64,000 nt of DNA from Akkermansia massiliensis. GTDB taxonomy: Bacteria; Verrucomicrobiota; Verrucomicrobiia; Verrucomicrobiales; Akkermansiaceae. Numbering within the stretch: position 1 is the first letter of the stretch; each line of letters begins with the position of its first letter. The stretch lies in NCBI RefSeq assembly GCF_023516715.1, contig NZ_JAMGSI010000001.1, positions 558,001-622,000 of the forward strand, read 5' to 3'. Shown here piece after piece: positions 46,323 through 54,942 of this stretch. Both the position numbers and the translations under genes were made by a program. The notes under the pieces were generated by a model. It saw nothing but the letters and a program-made list of their open reading frames with translations. It did no database searches and was not told where the DNA came from.

Positions 46323-46396
46323 ACGTGAAGTGGAAGAATTAAGCGGCAAGAGGGCTGTGGAGTCAAGAATTTCCTGTGGAATGTGGGAAGCCTGCC

Positions 46397-46431
46397 GAAA
46401 AAACGGAGGGAATCCACAGTGGATTCCCTCC
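46397..46431 (-). terminator. Rho-independent terminator of the autotransporter gene
   Basis: A 13-bp inverted repeat, GGAGGGAATCCAC (46405-46417) and GTGGATTCCCTCC (46419-46431), is followed on the minus strand by GTTTTTTC. Confidence 0.88.
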
Positions 46432-46457
46432 GGAATGTTTCCGAATGGGAAGAACGT

Positions 46458-49400
46458 TTAGAACGAGTAGCGCACGGTAGCGTTAACGCTCTGGTTGGTC
46501 ATGTGTTCCCTCTGTTCCAGATGGTAGAAGGCTCCGGCGCTCCAGGCGCTGGAAATGACCCAGTTCAGCCCCGCATGGACGATCAGGGCGTGGCGTCCCG
46601 GATGGACGCCGTCTACCCGGAAGGGCGTGCCGAAGGCGTCCGTTTTCACGGAAGCGTTGCGGCGGGAGACGTCTCCGGCGTAGGCAACCGTCATCTGCGG
46701 CAGCAGGTACTGGCCCCTGCCGACGGCGATCTGCTTCTGCCAGGTGACGCCGGCGGGGATGCTCCAGTTCTGCACGGAGCCGTCCTGGTACCAGGCGGTG
46801 CCGGAACCGGAACGCTCCCCGAAGGAACCCTGGGAGCCGTGCAGGAATTCAATGCCTGCGAAGGGTTTCAGCACATCCGTGCTGCTCAGGCGGATGTTCC
46901 AGGTTCCCTTCAGGCCGAAGCCGTACACGTCATCGTTCCAGGAGGCGGTGGCGGGTCTGCCGCCCAGCGTGCCGTCCGCATCGTTGTCCATGCGGCCGTA
47001 GGTGAAGTAGCCGTCAATGTCCACGCTGTTTCCACGGAGCAGGTCGCGGTGGTAACGCTGGTAGAGGGCCAGCATCAGGCCGTCCTGGTCTGCCTTGAAC
47101 TGCTTGTCCGCGGAGTGGAAGGAACCGAAGGTCTGGCCGAAGGCCGCGCCGGATATCCAGTTTTTCGTCCAGGCGTAGTCCATGCCCACGGCATAGCCGC
47201 CGCCCTTGTAGTCAAAGCCGGAGGCTCCCGTGGCGGAGGAGACGTTCATGAAGTCCCCCAGCCCGGAGAACCAGATGTTGCGCGCTCCCGGTCCGCGGAA
47301 ATCCAGTTGGGAAGCCGCCGTATGGGCGAAGCTGTCCACCACCCGGACGGAGGACCACAGCGTGTTGGCGATGCGGGAGGCTTCCTCTCCGCGCAGGGCC
47401 TTCACGGCGTTGATGTTGACCTTGCCGCTGAAAATCAGGTGCAGGCCGTCGTCGGAAACCGTGAAGCCGGTATCCGTGACCAGGTCCGTGCGGCCCTTCA
47501 GCGTGGGGTCGATGCCGGTGAGGTCCCACAGGGATCCGTCCGGATCAATGACCGTATCGGGGTCCAGGTTGACCAGGGAGAGGGAGAAGCTTTGTTCCTT
47601 GCTGAAAAGCAGGTTGTCTCCAATGACCACATTGACGTGCGCTCCATCCACATGGTAGGAGGAAGAGACGTTCATTTGGGAATAGGTGTCCGCTCCGGTA
47701 TGGGCGGCGTCCGCCGCCGCCGTTCCGTTCACGATGAACGTGAGTTCCTGCACTCCCCCCCACGCGTTCAGGCCGCCTTCATAGTTGTGGTAGCCTGCGG
47801 AGGAGCCGGAGCCGATCACGATTTCACTGCCGTAATAGGTAACCTCTCCCTTGAAGGCGCCGGAACCGGAGACGGTAGAACCGCTGTTGGTTTCCACGCC
47901 GGATAGAACGGTGGAGCCGTTCAGCACCAGATGCCCCGGATTAGCCGGATGGGCGAATGCCTCACCCAGGCGGATGCTCCCGCCTTCCACGCCCAGACTG
48001 GCGTCCCAGCCGTCCAGAACGAGGGTGGCGTTGTTGCTGATGACGACGTTTTCCGCCGCATAGGAACCCCTGGCGACAACCTTCACATCCTGTGCCGTGA
48101 CGTTGAGGTTCGCGAAGGCGCCTCCGTCGGCGGCGGAGGCGCTGTAGCCTGCCGTGCCGGAGTGTTCCCAGTTCAGGGTCTGTTCCTTTTCATCCTTGCC
48201 CGCCAGCGTCAGTTGTCCGGAAACGCCGCTGACGGCTCCGGAGGAAATGACGGCGTCCGACTGGCTCAAGTCAGCCTCCCCGCCTTCCAGCACGATGCCG
48301 TGCTCAGGCAGGTTTTCCCCGATGATGACCTTGGAGCCTTCCCCCACATGGATGCTTTCTCCGGGGTTGACGACGATGGGGGCGCCTTCACCCAGGAATA
48401 CCTGGCCCTGGAGGCGGTAGCTCATGCGGTAGTTTTCCAGTTGGAAGTTGTCCACCCTGGCTCCGTACATGGCGGTGATGCCGTTCTTGATCTGGTCCAG
48501 CGTGACGACCCAGGCGGAATCCGTGGCGTTGAGCACCGTGGCGCCTACCGTGGCGTTTTGCGCCAGGTCCAGAGTTACGTTCAGGCCGTCAAAGCCCACT
48601 TCCAGGGCCGTTCCCGCCGCATTCTGCACCAGGGTCCCGTTGAGCAGCGTCATGCCTTCCGCAATGGTGAGCGTGCCGCTGCCGGAGATGGAGCCCTGGT
48701 TGTTGACGACGGCCCCGTCACGGAGTATCTGGGAGTTCCCGGTCAAGGTGACGGCAGAGCCGTGGCCCACGTTGACCCGGTTGAACAGGCCGGCAGTTTT
48801 TTCCGTGGAGATGGTCCAGTTCGCTTCGTTGTCCGCACTGCCCACGTTGAGCGTGACGGAGGAATGGTGGGTGGCCGTATCGGACTTGCTGGTGTTGACG
48901 GTTGTCCTCACCGTATAGTCAAACAGTCCCGGAGCGGCGTCCGTTCCGGACAGCAGCGTAATGGTATCCACGGAGCCTTCCGCTCCGGAGCCGCCCAGTT
49001 CCCAGATGCCGCTGATGGAAGCTCCGGCGTGGACGGTGACGTTGTCCGCCGTGTTTTCCGTGGAGAAGCCGGAACCCGTATTGGACCCGCTGTACAGGGC
49101 ATACCCCGTTGCTTCGTCCCCCGTCGCCGTTGCTTCAATGACGCCGGTGGAACCGATGGTCGTCGTGATGCCGGCTCCTCCCATCAGGGCCGCCGCCGTG
49201 CTGCCGGCAGTTGCCGCTCTGACGGTTCCGTTGATAGTGCCGGTGGTCAGGGAGAATTCCGCCAGCAGCCCGTAGGCTTCCGCAGCTCCCGTGGAGGAGG
49301 CGGAGATGAAACCGCTGATGTTTCCCACGGACAGGGAGCCCGTGGAACGTGCCCCGGCGGCCGTTCCGGCCATGGCTTCCGCCCGGATGGAGCCGCCCAC

Positions 49401-50417
49401 ATTGCCGATGGTAATATTGGAATGGGTCTGGTAACCCCCTTCTTCTCCGGCGAAGAGGCCGTAGGCGTCCATGCCGTTGGTCGTGGCGGTAACGCTTCCC
49501 GTTGCTCCCATGTCGCCCAGCGTGATGTTTTCCCTGGCTTCAATGCCGATGGCGGAAAAGTCCTCGCTTTCATCATTGGAGCCGGAGGCTGCGGTGATTT
49601 GACCGTCCAGCCGGGTAATGTTCACCTGCCCGTAGTTGGACTGGATGCCTCTGGCTCCGTAGCCGCCGGCCGTCGCCGCGGAAATGCTGCCGGTGGAGGA
49701 AAAGGTGCCGATGTTGACGTCCTTGTAGCGCGGGCCCTGGTAGTCCATGGTATTTCCGTAGGCATACAGTCCCCTCGCATAGTTTCCTGTTCCCAGGTCC
49801 ACGGAGATTTTGCCGGCCATCGTTCCAATGTCCAGGCGCCCCTGATAGGCGTAAATGCCATTGGAGGAGAAATTGGCCGTGATGGAGATGAGGGCGTCTT
49901 CCGTGATCGTTCCGATGGAGAGTATTTTCCCGTAGCTCCGGATGCCGGTGGCATTCGTTCTGGCTGCGGAGATGTTGAATGTTCCTGCTAGGGTGCCGAT
50001 GTCCACATTGACTCCGGAGGAGGTGTCAATGCCGAAGGCGTTGTTTGCCGTGGAGGAGACGTTGAATACGGCATCCCCGGCAATCGCGCCAATGCTGAGG
50101 GTGCCTGATTTTCCCCAGATTCCGCGCACGTTGCTGGAGCCTGTCACGTTGAATGTGGCGGAGACCGTTCCCAGGGCCGCATCTGAGGCGGTTCTGGCTA
50201 CAGTGGCGTCATAAGCGCCGGCCAGGTCTTCCCTGGCAGTATCCTGGGCATGGACCGTTCCCAGCATGCCGAGGCAGGCCAGGGTCATAGCCACAGCCTG
50301 CATCCGGTGCCTGGCGTGGCACGGTGTTTTTTCAGGAGTGTTGAACATTCCGGACTTCAAGGAGGCCGGACCATCATAGTCTGCTCCGTTCAAGCGGAGC
50401 GTGTTGGATGAATGCAT
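46458..50417 (-). CDS. autotransporter (type Va secretion) with repetitive beta-helix passenger, 1319 aa
   Basis: An N-terminal extension is followed by a signal peptide core (MQAVAMTLACLGMLGTVHAQ, about residues 39-58). Residues about 75-450 contain repeats of the form IG-x-(M/I/V)-x-G-x-I-x-A-x-x, which look like beta-helix coils. A Gly/Ser/Thr-rich passenger continues to about 1020. The last 280 residues form an autotransporter barrel (RNIWFSGLGDFMNVSS; GGYAVGMDYAWTKNWISGAAFG; terminal ATVRYSF). The C-terminal Phe is the usual outer-membrane signal. The gene lies directly downstream of a cobalamin riboswitch on the same strand, suggesting derepression when cobamide is scarce. ATG 50348 is an alternative start. 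The passenger's ligand is unknown. Confidence 0.9.
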   Translation of the reverse strand: MHSSNTLRLNGADYDGPASLKSGMFNTPEKTPCHARHRMQAVAMTLACLGMLGTVHAQDTAREDLAGAYDATVARTASDAALGTVSATFNVTGSSNVRGIWGKSGTLSIGAIAGDAVFNVSSTANNAFGIDTSSGVNVDIGTLAGTFNISAARTNATGIRSYGKILSIGTITEDALISITANFSSNGIYAYQGRLDIGTMAGKISVDLGTGNYARGLYAYGNTMDYQGPRYKDVNIGTFSSTGSISAATAGGYGARGIQSNYGQVNITRLDGQITAASGSNDESEDFSAIGIEARENITLGDMGATGSVTATTNGMDAYGLFAGEEGGYQTHSNITIGNVGGSIRAEAMAGTAAGARSTGSLSVGNISGFISASSTGAAEAYGLLAEFSLTTGTINGTVRAATAGSTAAALMGGAGITTTIGSTGVIEATATGDEATGYALYSGSNTGSGFSTENTADNVTVHAGASISGIWELGGSGAEGSVDTITLLSGTDAAPGLFDYTVRTTVNTSKSDTATHHSSVTLNVGSADNEANWTISTEKTAGLFNRVNVGHGSAVTLTGNSQILRDGAVVNNQGSISGSGTLTIAEGMTLLNGTLVQNAAGTALEVGFDGLNVTLDLAQNATVGATVLNATDSAWVVTLDQIKNGITAMYGARVDNFQLENYRMSYRLQGQVFLGEGAPIVVNPGESIHVGEGSKVIIGENLPEHGIVLEGGEADLSQSDAVISSGAVSGVSGQLTLAGKDEKEQTLNWEHSGTAGYSASAADGGAFANLNVTAQDVKVVARGSYAAENVVISNNATLVLDGWDASLGVEGGSIRLGEAFAHPANPGHLVLNGSTVLSGVETNSGSTVSGSGAFKGEVTYYGSEIVIGSGSSAGYHNYEGGLNAWGGVQELTFIVNGTAAADAAHTGADTYSQMNVSSSYHVDGAHVNVVIGDNLLFSKEQSFSLSLVNLDPDTVIDPDGSLWDLTGIDPTLKGRTDLVTDTGFTVSDDGLHLIFSGKVNINAVKALRGEEASRIANTLWSSVRVVDSFAHTAASQLDFRGPGARNIWFSGLGDFMNVSSATGASGFDYKGGGYAVGMDYAWTKNWISGAAFGQTFGSFHSADKQFKADQDGLMLALYQRYHRDLLRGNSVDIDGYFTYGRMDNDADGTLGGRPATASWNDDVYGFGLKGTWNIRLSSTDVLKPFAGIEFLHGSQGSFGERSGSGTAWYQDGSVQNWSIPAGVTWQKQIAVGRGQYLLPQMTVAYAGDVSRRNASVKTDAFGTPFRVDGVHPGRHALIVHAGLNWVISSAWSAGAFYHLEQREHMTNQSVNATVRYSF

Positions 50418-50432
50418 GTGTATGGTCTGAAT

Positions 50433-50605
50433 GCCGGAATACTCGCCGGCGGTTCATAAAATACTTCGGGGCTGGCGATCTGGCTCATTGCAGGTTTTTA
50501 AGCCGTGCAATATACAGTGGCGGTACCGCTCCGGATTCACACCGGATTCCCCATCTATTTCCTGCCCGTACCACGGGCTTCCCGGAAGCGCCTCCGGTTG
50601 GTGAG
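50433..50605 (-). ncRNA. cobalamin (B12) riboswitch upstream of the autotransporter gene
   Basis: On the minus strand the core reads GGGGAATCCGGTGTGAATCC, then GGAGCGGTACCGCCACTGTA, then a variable stem and GAGCCAGATCGCC. This is the conserved order of the cobalamin riboswitch, including the B12-box. A 3' hairpin (GCCGG/CCGGC, plus 50433-50450) with loop CGAGTATT could form the kissing loop. It ends about 16 bases before the autotransporter start, so it probably controls translation. It is almost identical in its core to the element before the TonB receptor at 58.9 kb. Confidence 0.9.
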
Positions 50606-50617
50606 GGAGGCATGGCA

Positions 50618-50646
50618 TGCCTAACATATCCTCCGGACCCTGTCAA
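50618..50646 (-). promoter_or_regulatory. promoter of the riboswitch-autotransporter transcript
   Basis: Minus-strand TTGACA (plus 50641-50646) and TAGGCA (plus 50618-50623) are exactly 17 bases apart. The predicted start of transcription, about 50611, is immediately upstream of the riboswitch. Confidence 0.6.
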
Positions 50647-50744
50647 TTGGAACTTTTTCTTGCGTTTGGCTCCCTGTTTCGTATTGCCATGAAGGACGGC
50701 CATGCTATCATGGCGCCCCGGATGTTCGTTATTGTATTTGGCAT

Positions 50745-51755
50745 ATGTATGAAGCGTTAACGAACTCTCCTTCACATGCGCCGGGCATCGTCCGGGGAAG
50801 GAAACTGACGGAGAAGTGCCGTGACCCGTGGGTAGATATTATCCGTGTGCTGGCCATGTTGCTTATCATGATCCAGCATACTCCCGCTTCTCATGGCTTC
50901 ACTGTGTATGCAACACGTGCGGGCGTATTTTTCTTTTTCATGGCGGCGGGTTACTTCCTGGCCCGGAAGTATGGGGGCAGCCCGGCCCCGGTGCCCTGGC
51001 TTAACTGGAGAAAAGCGTTTCTGATTCTGTGTGCCTATTTGTTTTGGATTTTCGTTTCCATGGCCTTGTTCGGGTTTCCCGCGGACATTGTAAAATGGAT
51101 GATCGGTCTGGGAATAGGGCGCCCTCCTTTGGGAACTGTTTTATGGTTTTTGCGGGATTTAATGGTGTTTGTGCTGGTTTCAGGAGCGTTATTCCGGATG
51201 CCGCGGGCCTGTCTGCTCATTCTGTCCATGGCCTCCCTGGTGCTTTTCAGTACGAGCAATTCCCTTTACTTGTCCTTCGAATACATGGACAAGGTTTTCT
51301 GCGTTATCCATCCCAGGGGTTTTGGAGCATTTGCCCTTGGCATGTTTTTGTGCCGTTATTCCCTTGAAGAGTTGAAGAATGCAGTCGGTAAAGCGTGGCT
51401 GTACGTGCTGATGGTGTTTCCCGTTATTTTTATATGGGAAATGTACAGCACCGTTCAGGAGTCTGCGTTATCCTTGTGCATGGGCGTGCTGTGGCTGGCA
51501 TCCTGCGCCTTCTTGATGATGCGGTATTTTCCGGGAATCTCCTCTTTCTGCGCCCGTTTGGCTCCCTCCGTCTTTTTTGTATATGCCGCGCATGCCCTGG
51601 TTTATGAGGGCATGCTCAGGCTCGGTTTTCCAAGGGGAAGCTTCTGGATATGGGGAATGGCCGTACCCCTTGTTTTTCTGGCTCTGAGCGGACTGTACTT
51701 TTTACTGGCGCGGATGTGTCCGGCAGTGTTGAAGTATATTGCGCTGAAGAATTGA
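50745..51755 (+). CDS. acyltransferase 3 family membrane protein
   Basis: A 336-aa protein with about ten hydrophobic helices. The N-terminal WVDIIRVLAMLLIMIQHTP carries the R-x-(10)-H pattern typical of acyltransferase 3 / OatA-like transferases. VFFFFMAAGYFL and FFVYAAHALVYEGML follow the family pattern. Such proteins O-acylate surface glycans, lipids or peptidoglycan. It is divergent from the riboswitch promoter and convergent with cobU, whose stop lies 8 bases away. No functional link to the cobamide genes is evident. Confidence 0.85.
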   Translation: MYEALTNSPSHAPGIVRGRKLTEKCRDPWVDIIRVLAMLLIMIQHTPASHGFTVYATRAGVFFFFMAAGYFLARKYGGSPAPVPWLNWRKAFLILCAYLFWIFVSMALFGFPADIVKWMIGLGIGRPPLGTVLWFLRDLMVFVLVSGALFRMPRACLLILSMASLVLFSTSNSLYLSFEYMDKVFCVIHPRGFGAFALGMFLCRYSLEELKNAVGKAWLYVLMVFPVIFIWEMYSTVQESALSLCMGVLWLASCAFLMMRYFPGISSFCARLAPSVFFVYAAHALVYEGMLRLGFPRGSFWIWGMAVPLVFLALSGLYFLLARMCPAVLKYIALKN

Positions 51756-51762
51756 CCGTCTG

Positions 51763-52350
51763 CTATTTTTTTACGGTTACGGGAAGCCCCGCAACCATGA
51801 AGTAAACTTCGTCCGCGCTTTTGGCTAGAAGCTGGTTGGCGATGCCAAGCCCGTCGCAGTAGTGGCGCGTTTCCGCGTCCGCCTGGCTGATGCCCATGCC
51901 GGTTTCAGAGGAGACCAGAACCCAGGGCACGGGGGATTGGGGGATAAGTTCCTTCAAGGCCTCTATTTCCTCAATCAGCGCTTCCTGGAATGGTTCGTAG
52001 TCCGTAGGGTCCTTCTGGGCGTACAGGGTATTGGAGGTGAGCAGGGTTACGCATTCCAGAATGACGCCGTCCACCTGATCCAGCAGGCCGGATTCCCGGA
52101 CGGCGGCGGCCACATGGCGGGGGCATTCCAGCGTAAGCCAGCTTGCCGGGCGCCGTTCCCGGTGCTTGCGCACGCGGTATTCCATGGATCCGGCTCCGGG
52201 CCACACCTCCGCCGTGGCGACGTACAGGATTTTTTTCCCGAATCCGGCGGCTATCTGTTCGGCGTATTGGCTTTTGCCGCTTCTGATGCCGCCCAGGACG
52301 AGCGTCATGCGTGCGGGATTGGCGTCAGTGTTTGGAGATGTAGCGTTCAT
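51763..52350 (-). CDS. cobU: adenosylcobinamide kinase / adenosylcobinamide-phosphate guanylyltransferase
   Basis: A 195-aa P-loop enzyme (CobU/CobP). Walker A is GGIRSGKS (about residues 20-27). VATAEVWP, the KHRERRPASWLTLE motif containing the guanylylated histidine, and VSSETGMGISQ follow. It phosphorylates adenosylcobinamide and activates it with GTP for nucleotide loop assembly. It is the last gene of the cobamide operon. With the start at 52350 it overlaps cbiR by 26 bases; the internal ATG 52308 (MTLVLGG) matches the usual family N-terminus and is a fair alternative. Confidence 0.93.
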   Translation of the reverse strand: MNATSPNTDANPARMTLVLGGIRSGKSQYAEQIAAGFGKKILYVATAEVWPGAGSMEYRVRKHRERRPASWLTLECPRHVAAAVRESGLLDQVDGVILECVTLLTSNTLYAQKDPTDYEPFQEALIEEIEALKELIPQSPVPWVLVSSETGMGISQADAETRHYCDGLGIANQLLAKSADEVYFMVAGLPVTVKK

Positions 52351-53140
52351 GGGATTCCAGCATGGCCTGGTGGGAGTTCAGAAAGTCGTCCAGGCTGAAG
52401 ACTTCCAGAGTGATGAGGGGGGAGAAACGGATGTCCCACATGGGGTGGAGGATGGCGTCCAGCGTGGCGGCGGCCATGTGGTGCAGGGATTTGTGGTCCC
52501 GTTTTTCCAGCCCGTGCAGGTGGCACATGCGTATGTCCGGCAGCCAGAGCGGCAGCAGTTCTTCCGGCCGCAGGCCTTCCTTCCAGACATGGCCTATGTC
52601 AAAGCAGCGGGAATGGGGCGTGGCGGAGACCAGCTTGTCCAGGTAGTCGGTCGGGTGGCGTTCCAGGTTTTCCAGGGCCAGGCATTCCGGAGCGGGCAGA
52701 TGGGGCGTGATTTGCTCCAGGCTGCGGAGGATGCGTTCCGTTTCACGCTCCGTAAGATGGGGGCGCATGTCCGGGCCGGGAATGTGGTCCGTAACCACGT
52801 GCATGACCCACGTGTGGGGCTCCAGTTCCCGGGTCAGGTCAATGGCGCGGATGATGTTTTCCGTGTAGCGGCGCCCTGATTCCTCCGTGGCGAAGCCGCC
52901 GTCCGTGGGCAGGTGGACGTTCCACTTGACCCCGGCGTCCGCGGCGATTCCGGCCAGCTCCCGGATTTCCGCCGGGGTAATGAGTCCCTCCCCGTGCTCT
53001 CCGGCTTCCAGCAGGAGCAGGGCGATGTCATCCGCGTAATGGACGCATTCCCTGATGGCGGGGACGTAGTAGTCCGGGATGATGAAGGAGGTGCAGCCGA
53101 TGTTGAGGCCCGGAACGCGGCATTTGTGCGGAGTTTTCAT
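52325..53140 (-). CDS. cbiR: cobamide remodelling hydrolase
   Basis: A 271-aa TIM-barrel protein of the AP endonuclease 2 / xylose isomerase-like superfamily. Candidate metal ligands lie in WNVHLPTD, VMHVVTDH, LALENLE, CFDIGHVW, CHLHGLEKRDH and TLEVFS. In Akkermansia, CbiR hydrolyses the phosphoribosyl bond in the nucleotide loop of cobamides so that the lower ligand can be replaced. Position inside an operon with cobT, cobS and cobU supports that role strongly. The start is ATG 53140, overlapping cobS by four bases. The open frame continues upstream only as a shadow of cobS. Confidence 0.9.
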   Translation of the reverse strand: MKTPHKCRVPGLNIGCTSFIIPDYYVPAIRECVHYADDIALLLLEAGEHGEGLITPAEIRELAGIAADAGVKWNVHLPTDGGFATEESGRRYTENIIRAIDLTRELEPHTWVMHVVTDHIPGPDMRPHLTERETERILRSLEQITPHLPAPECLALENLERHPTDYLDKLVSATPHSRCFDIGHVWKEGLRPEELLPLWLPDIRMCHLHGLEKRDHKSLHHMAAATLDAILHPMWDIRFSPLITLEVFSLDDFLNSHQAMLESHERYISKH

Positions 53141-53877
53141 AAGGTGCAGAAGGTGAGCAGGACGAGCCATTCCGTGCATTCCACGGTGCAGCCGAACACG
53201 TCCCCGGTGACGCCTCCCAGGCGGCGGCGGGCATACAGGAGCAGGGCCGTGGAACCGGCCAGGGCCGTGAGCAGGGCGTACAGCCCGTGCCATCCTGCCA
53301 GCGCGCAGGCAGCCAGGGTGACGGCGGCGGCTATCAGGTCGTGGACGGGGCGCGTCCCTTGCTTGAAGGCTTCCCCCATGCCGCCGGGGCGCGCGCCCGG
53401 AAAGCGCATGGCGATGAAGATCTGGCTGCGGGCCAGCAGCCCGGCCAGCGCGCACGCCGTGAGCAGCAGCTCCCATGAACCGCAGGCCGCCAGCGCCGCC
53501 AGCGCGGCGCCCTTGAAGGCCAGGTTAAAGAACAGGGCCGTGCCGCCGAAGGTGCCCAGGCGGGAGTCTTTCATGATTTCCAGCCTGCGTTCCCTCGGCA
53601 CTTCCACGGGCAGTCCGTCCCCGCAGTCCGCCACTCCGTCCAGATGCAGGCCGCCCGTGATGGCTACCCAGCAGGCGCAGCCGATGACGCCGCAGACCAG
53701 CGAGGGGAAGAGCAGGGTGGCCGCCCAGGTCAGGCCGCCTGCCAGCCCTCCCACGACGAGACCGACCAGCGGGAGCCATGCGGAGATGCCGTTCAGGTCG
53801 TTTTGCAGCGGCCACGGGCCTACGGGCAGCCGGGTCAGGAAGCCGAAGGCGGAGCGGATGGTGGTAATGACGGCCAT
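53137..53877 (-). CDS. cobS: adenosylcobinamide-GDP ribazoletransferase
   Basis: A 246-aa polytopic inner-membrane enzyme joining GDP-cobinamide to alpha-ribazole (phosphate). Conserved motifs are FLTRLPVG at the N-terminus, TGGLHLDGVADCGDG with the metal-binding aspartates, MKDSRLGTFG, and GVTGDVFG. About six to seven hydrophobic helices are visible. The start codon of cbiR overlaps its stop. Confidence 0.95.
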   Translation of the reverse strand: MAVITTIRSAFGFLTRLPVGPWPLQNDLNGISAWLPLVGLVVGGLAGGLTWAATLLFPSLVCGVIGCACWVAITGGLHLDGVADCGDGLPVEVPRERRLEIMKDSRLGTFGGTALFFNLAFKGAALAALAACGSWELLLTACALAGLLARSQIFIAMRFPGARPGGMGEAFKQGTRPVHDLIAAAVTLAACALAGWHGLYALLTALAGSTALLLYARRRLGGVTGDVFGCTVECTEWLVLLTFCTL

Positions 53878-53896
53878 GGCGCAGGGAAAGGAGGAG

Positions 53897-54937
53897 TTAG
53901 CGCGGAACGGTGATGTCCAGTTCCGGCAGGGTTTTCATTTCAGACAGCACGCGCGTGGCGGCGTCCAGCAGAGGAAAGAACAGGGCCGCCCCCGTGCCTT
54001 CCCCCAGGCAGAGGCCCAGGTCCATGTACATGGTGACGCCGATGTGGTCCATGATGAGCTTGTGCCCCGGTTCCGCGGAGTTGTGGGAACCGATGAAGTA
54101 CTGAGCCGCTTCCGGGCGTATGCCCTGGGCGATGGCTGCCGCCGCCCCGGCAATGAAGCCGTCAATGACGATGGGGACGCGCAGGGAGGCCGCGCCCAGC
54201 ATCAGTCCGGCCATGGCCCCTATTTCCGGTCCTCCTACCTTCGCCAGCACGTCGATGGCGTCGGAAGGGTCGGGGTTGTTCAGGGCGATTCCCTGTTCGA
54301 TGAGCTCTATTTTTTTACGGATGACTTCCCCCTTGACGCCGGAGCCGCGCCCCGTCACGGTTTCCACCGGGGTTCCCGTGAGCACGGCCACGATGGCGGA
54401 AGAGGGCGTGGTATTGCCGATGCCCATTTCTCCGGCTGCCACGATGTCCAGCCCCCTGGCTTTTTCCTCCCGGGCCATGTCGATTCCCACTTGCAGGCAT
54501 TCCAGCGCCTGTTCCCTTGTCATGGCCGGGCCCCTGCTGAAATCGTTGGCTCCGTGCATAACTTTTCTTTTCACCAGCCCCGGCAGGTCGCCGAAGTCGT
54601 AATTCACGCCCACGTCCACCACGGAGAGGCGGGCTCCCGCGTTGCGCGTGAAGGCGTTGATGGTGCCGCCGCCTTGAAGGAAATTGCGGGTCTGGATGTA
54701 AGTGACGTCCGTGGACGTCAGGCTGAGGCCGTGGTCGGCAATGTGGTGGTCCGCGGCGAAGAGGACCACGGCTTTGTCCTTCAGGCGCGGCGCGGGATTG
54801 CCGGTCATGGCGGCAATCTGGATGGCTACGGGTTCCAGCTTCCCCAGCGCGAGGGGGGGCTTGGCCAGTATTTTCTGATGTTCCAGGGCGGTTTTGGCGG
54901 CCTGTTCGTCCAGCGGGGGAATATGCAGTTTGTTCAT
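53897..54937 (-). CDS. cobT: nicotinate-nucleotide:dimethylbenzimidazole phosphoribosyltransferase
   Basis: A 346-aa enzyme activating the lower ligand base to its alpha-ribotide. Motifs are VVLFAADHHIADHGLS, QGGGTINAF, GEMGIGNTTPSSA, GRGSGVKGE and the C-terminal LCLGEGTGAAL with the catalytic glutamate. The ATG at 54937 (MNKLHIPPLDEQA) gives the canonical N-terminus. It lies five bases after cbiB. With CbiR it would supply and attach the preferred lower ligand after remodelling. Confidence 0.96.
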   Translation of the reverse strand: MNKLHIPPLDEQAAKTALEHQKILAKPPLALGKLEPVAIQIAAMTGNPAPRLKDKAVVLFAADHHIADHGLSLTSTDVTYIQTRNFLQGGGTINAFTRNAGARLSVVDVGVNYDFGDLPGLVKRKVMHGANDFSRGPAMTREQALECLQVGIDMAREEKARGLDIVAAGEMGIGNTTPSSAIVAVLTGTPVETVTGRGSGVKGEVIRKKIELIEQGIALNNPDPSDAIDVLAKVGGPEIGAMAGLMLGAASLRVPIVIDGFIAGAAAAIAQGIRPEAAQYFIGSHNSAEPGHKLIMDHIGVTMYMDLGLCLGEGTGAALFFPLLDAATRVLSEMKTLPELDITVPR

Positions 54938-54942
54938 GATGG

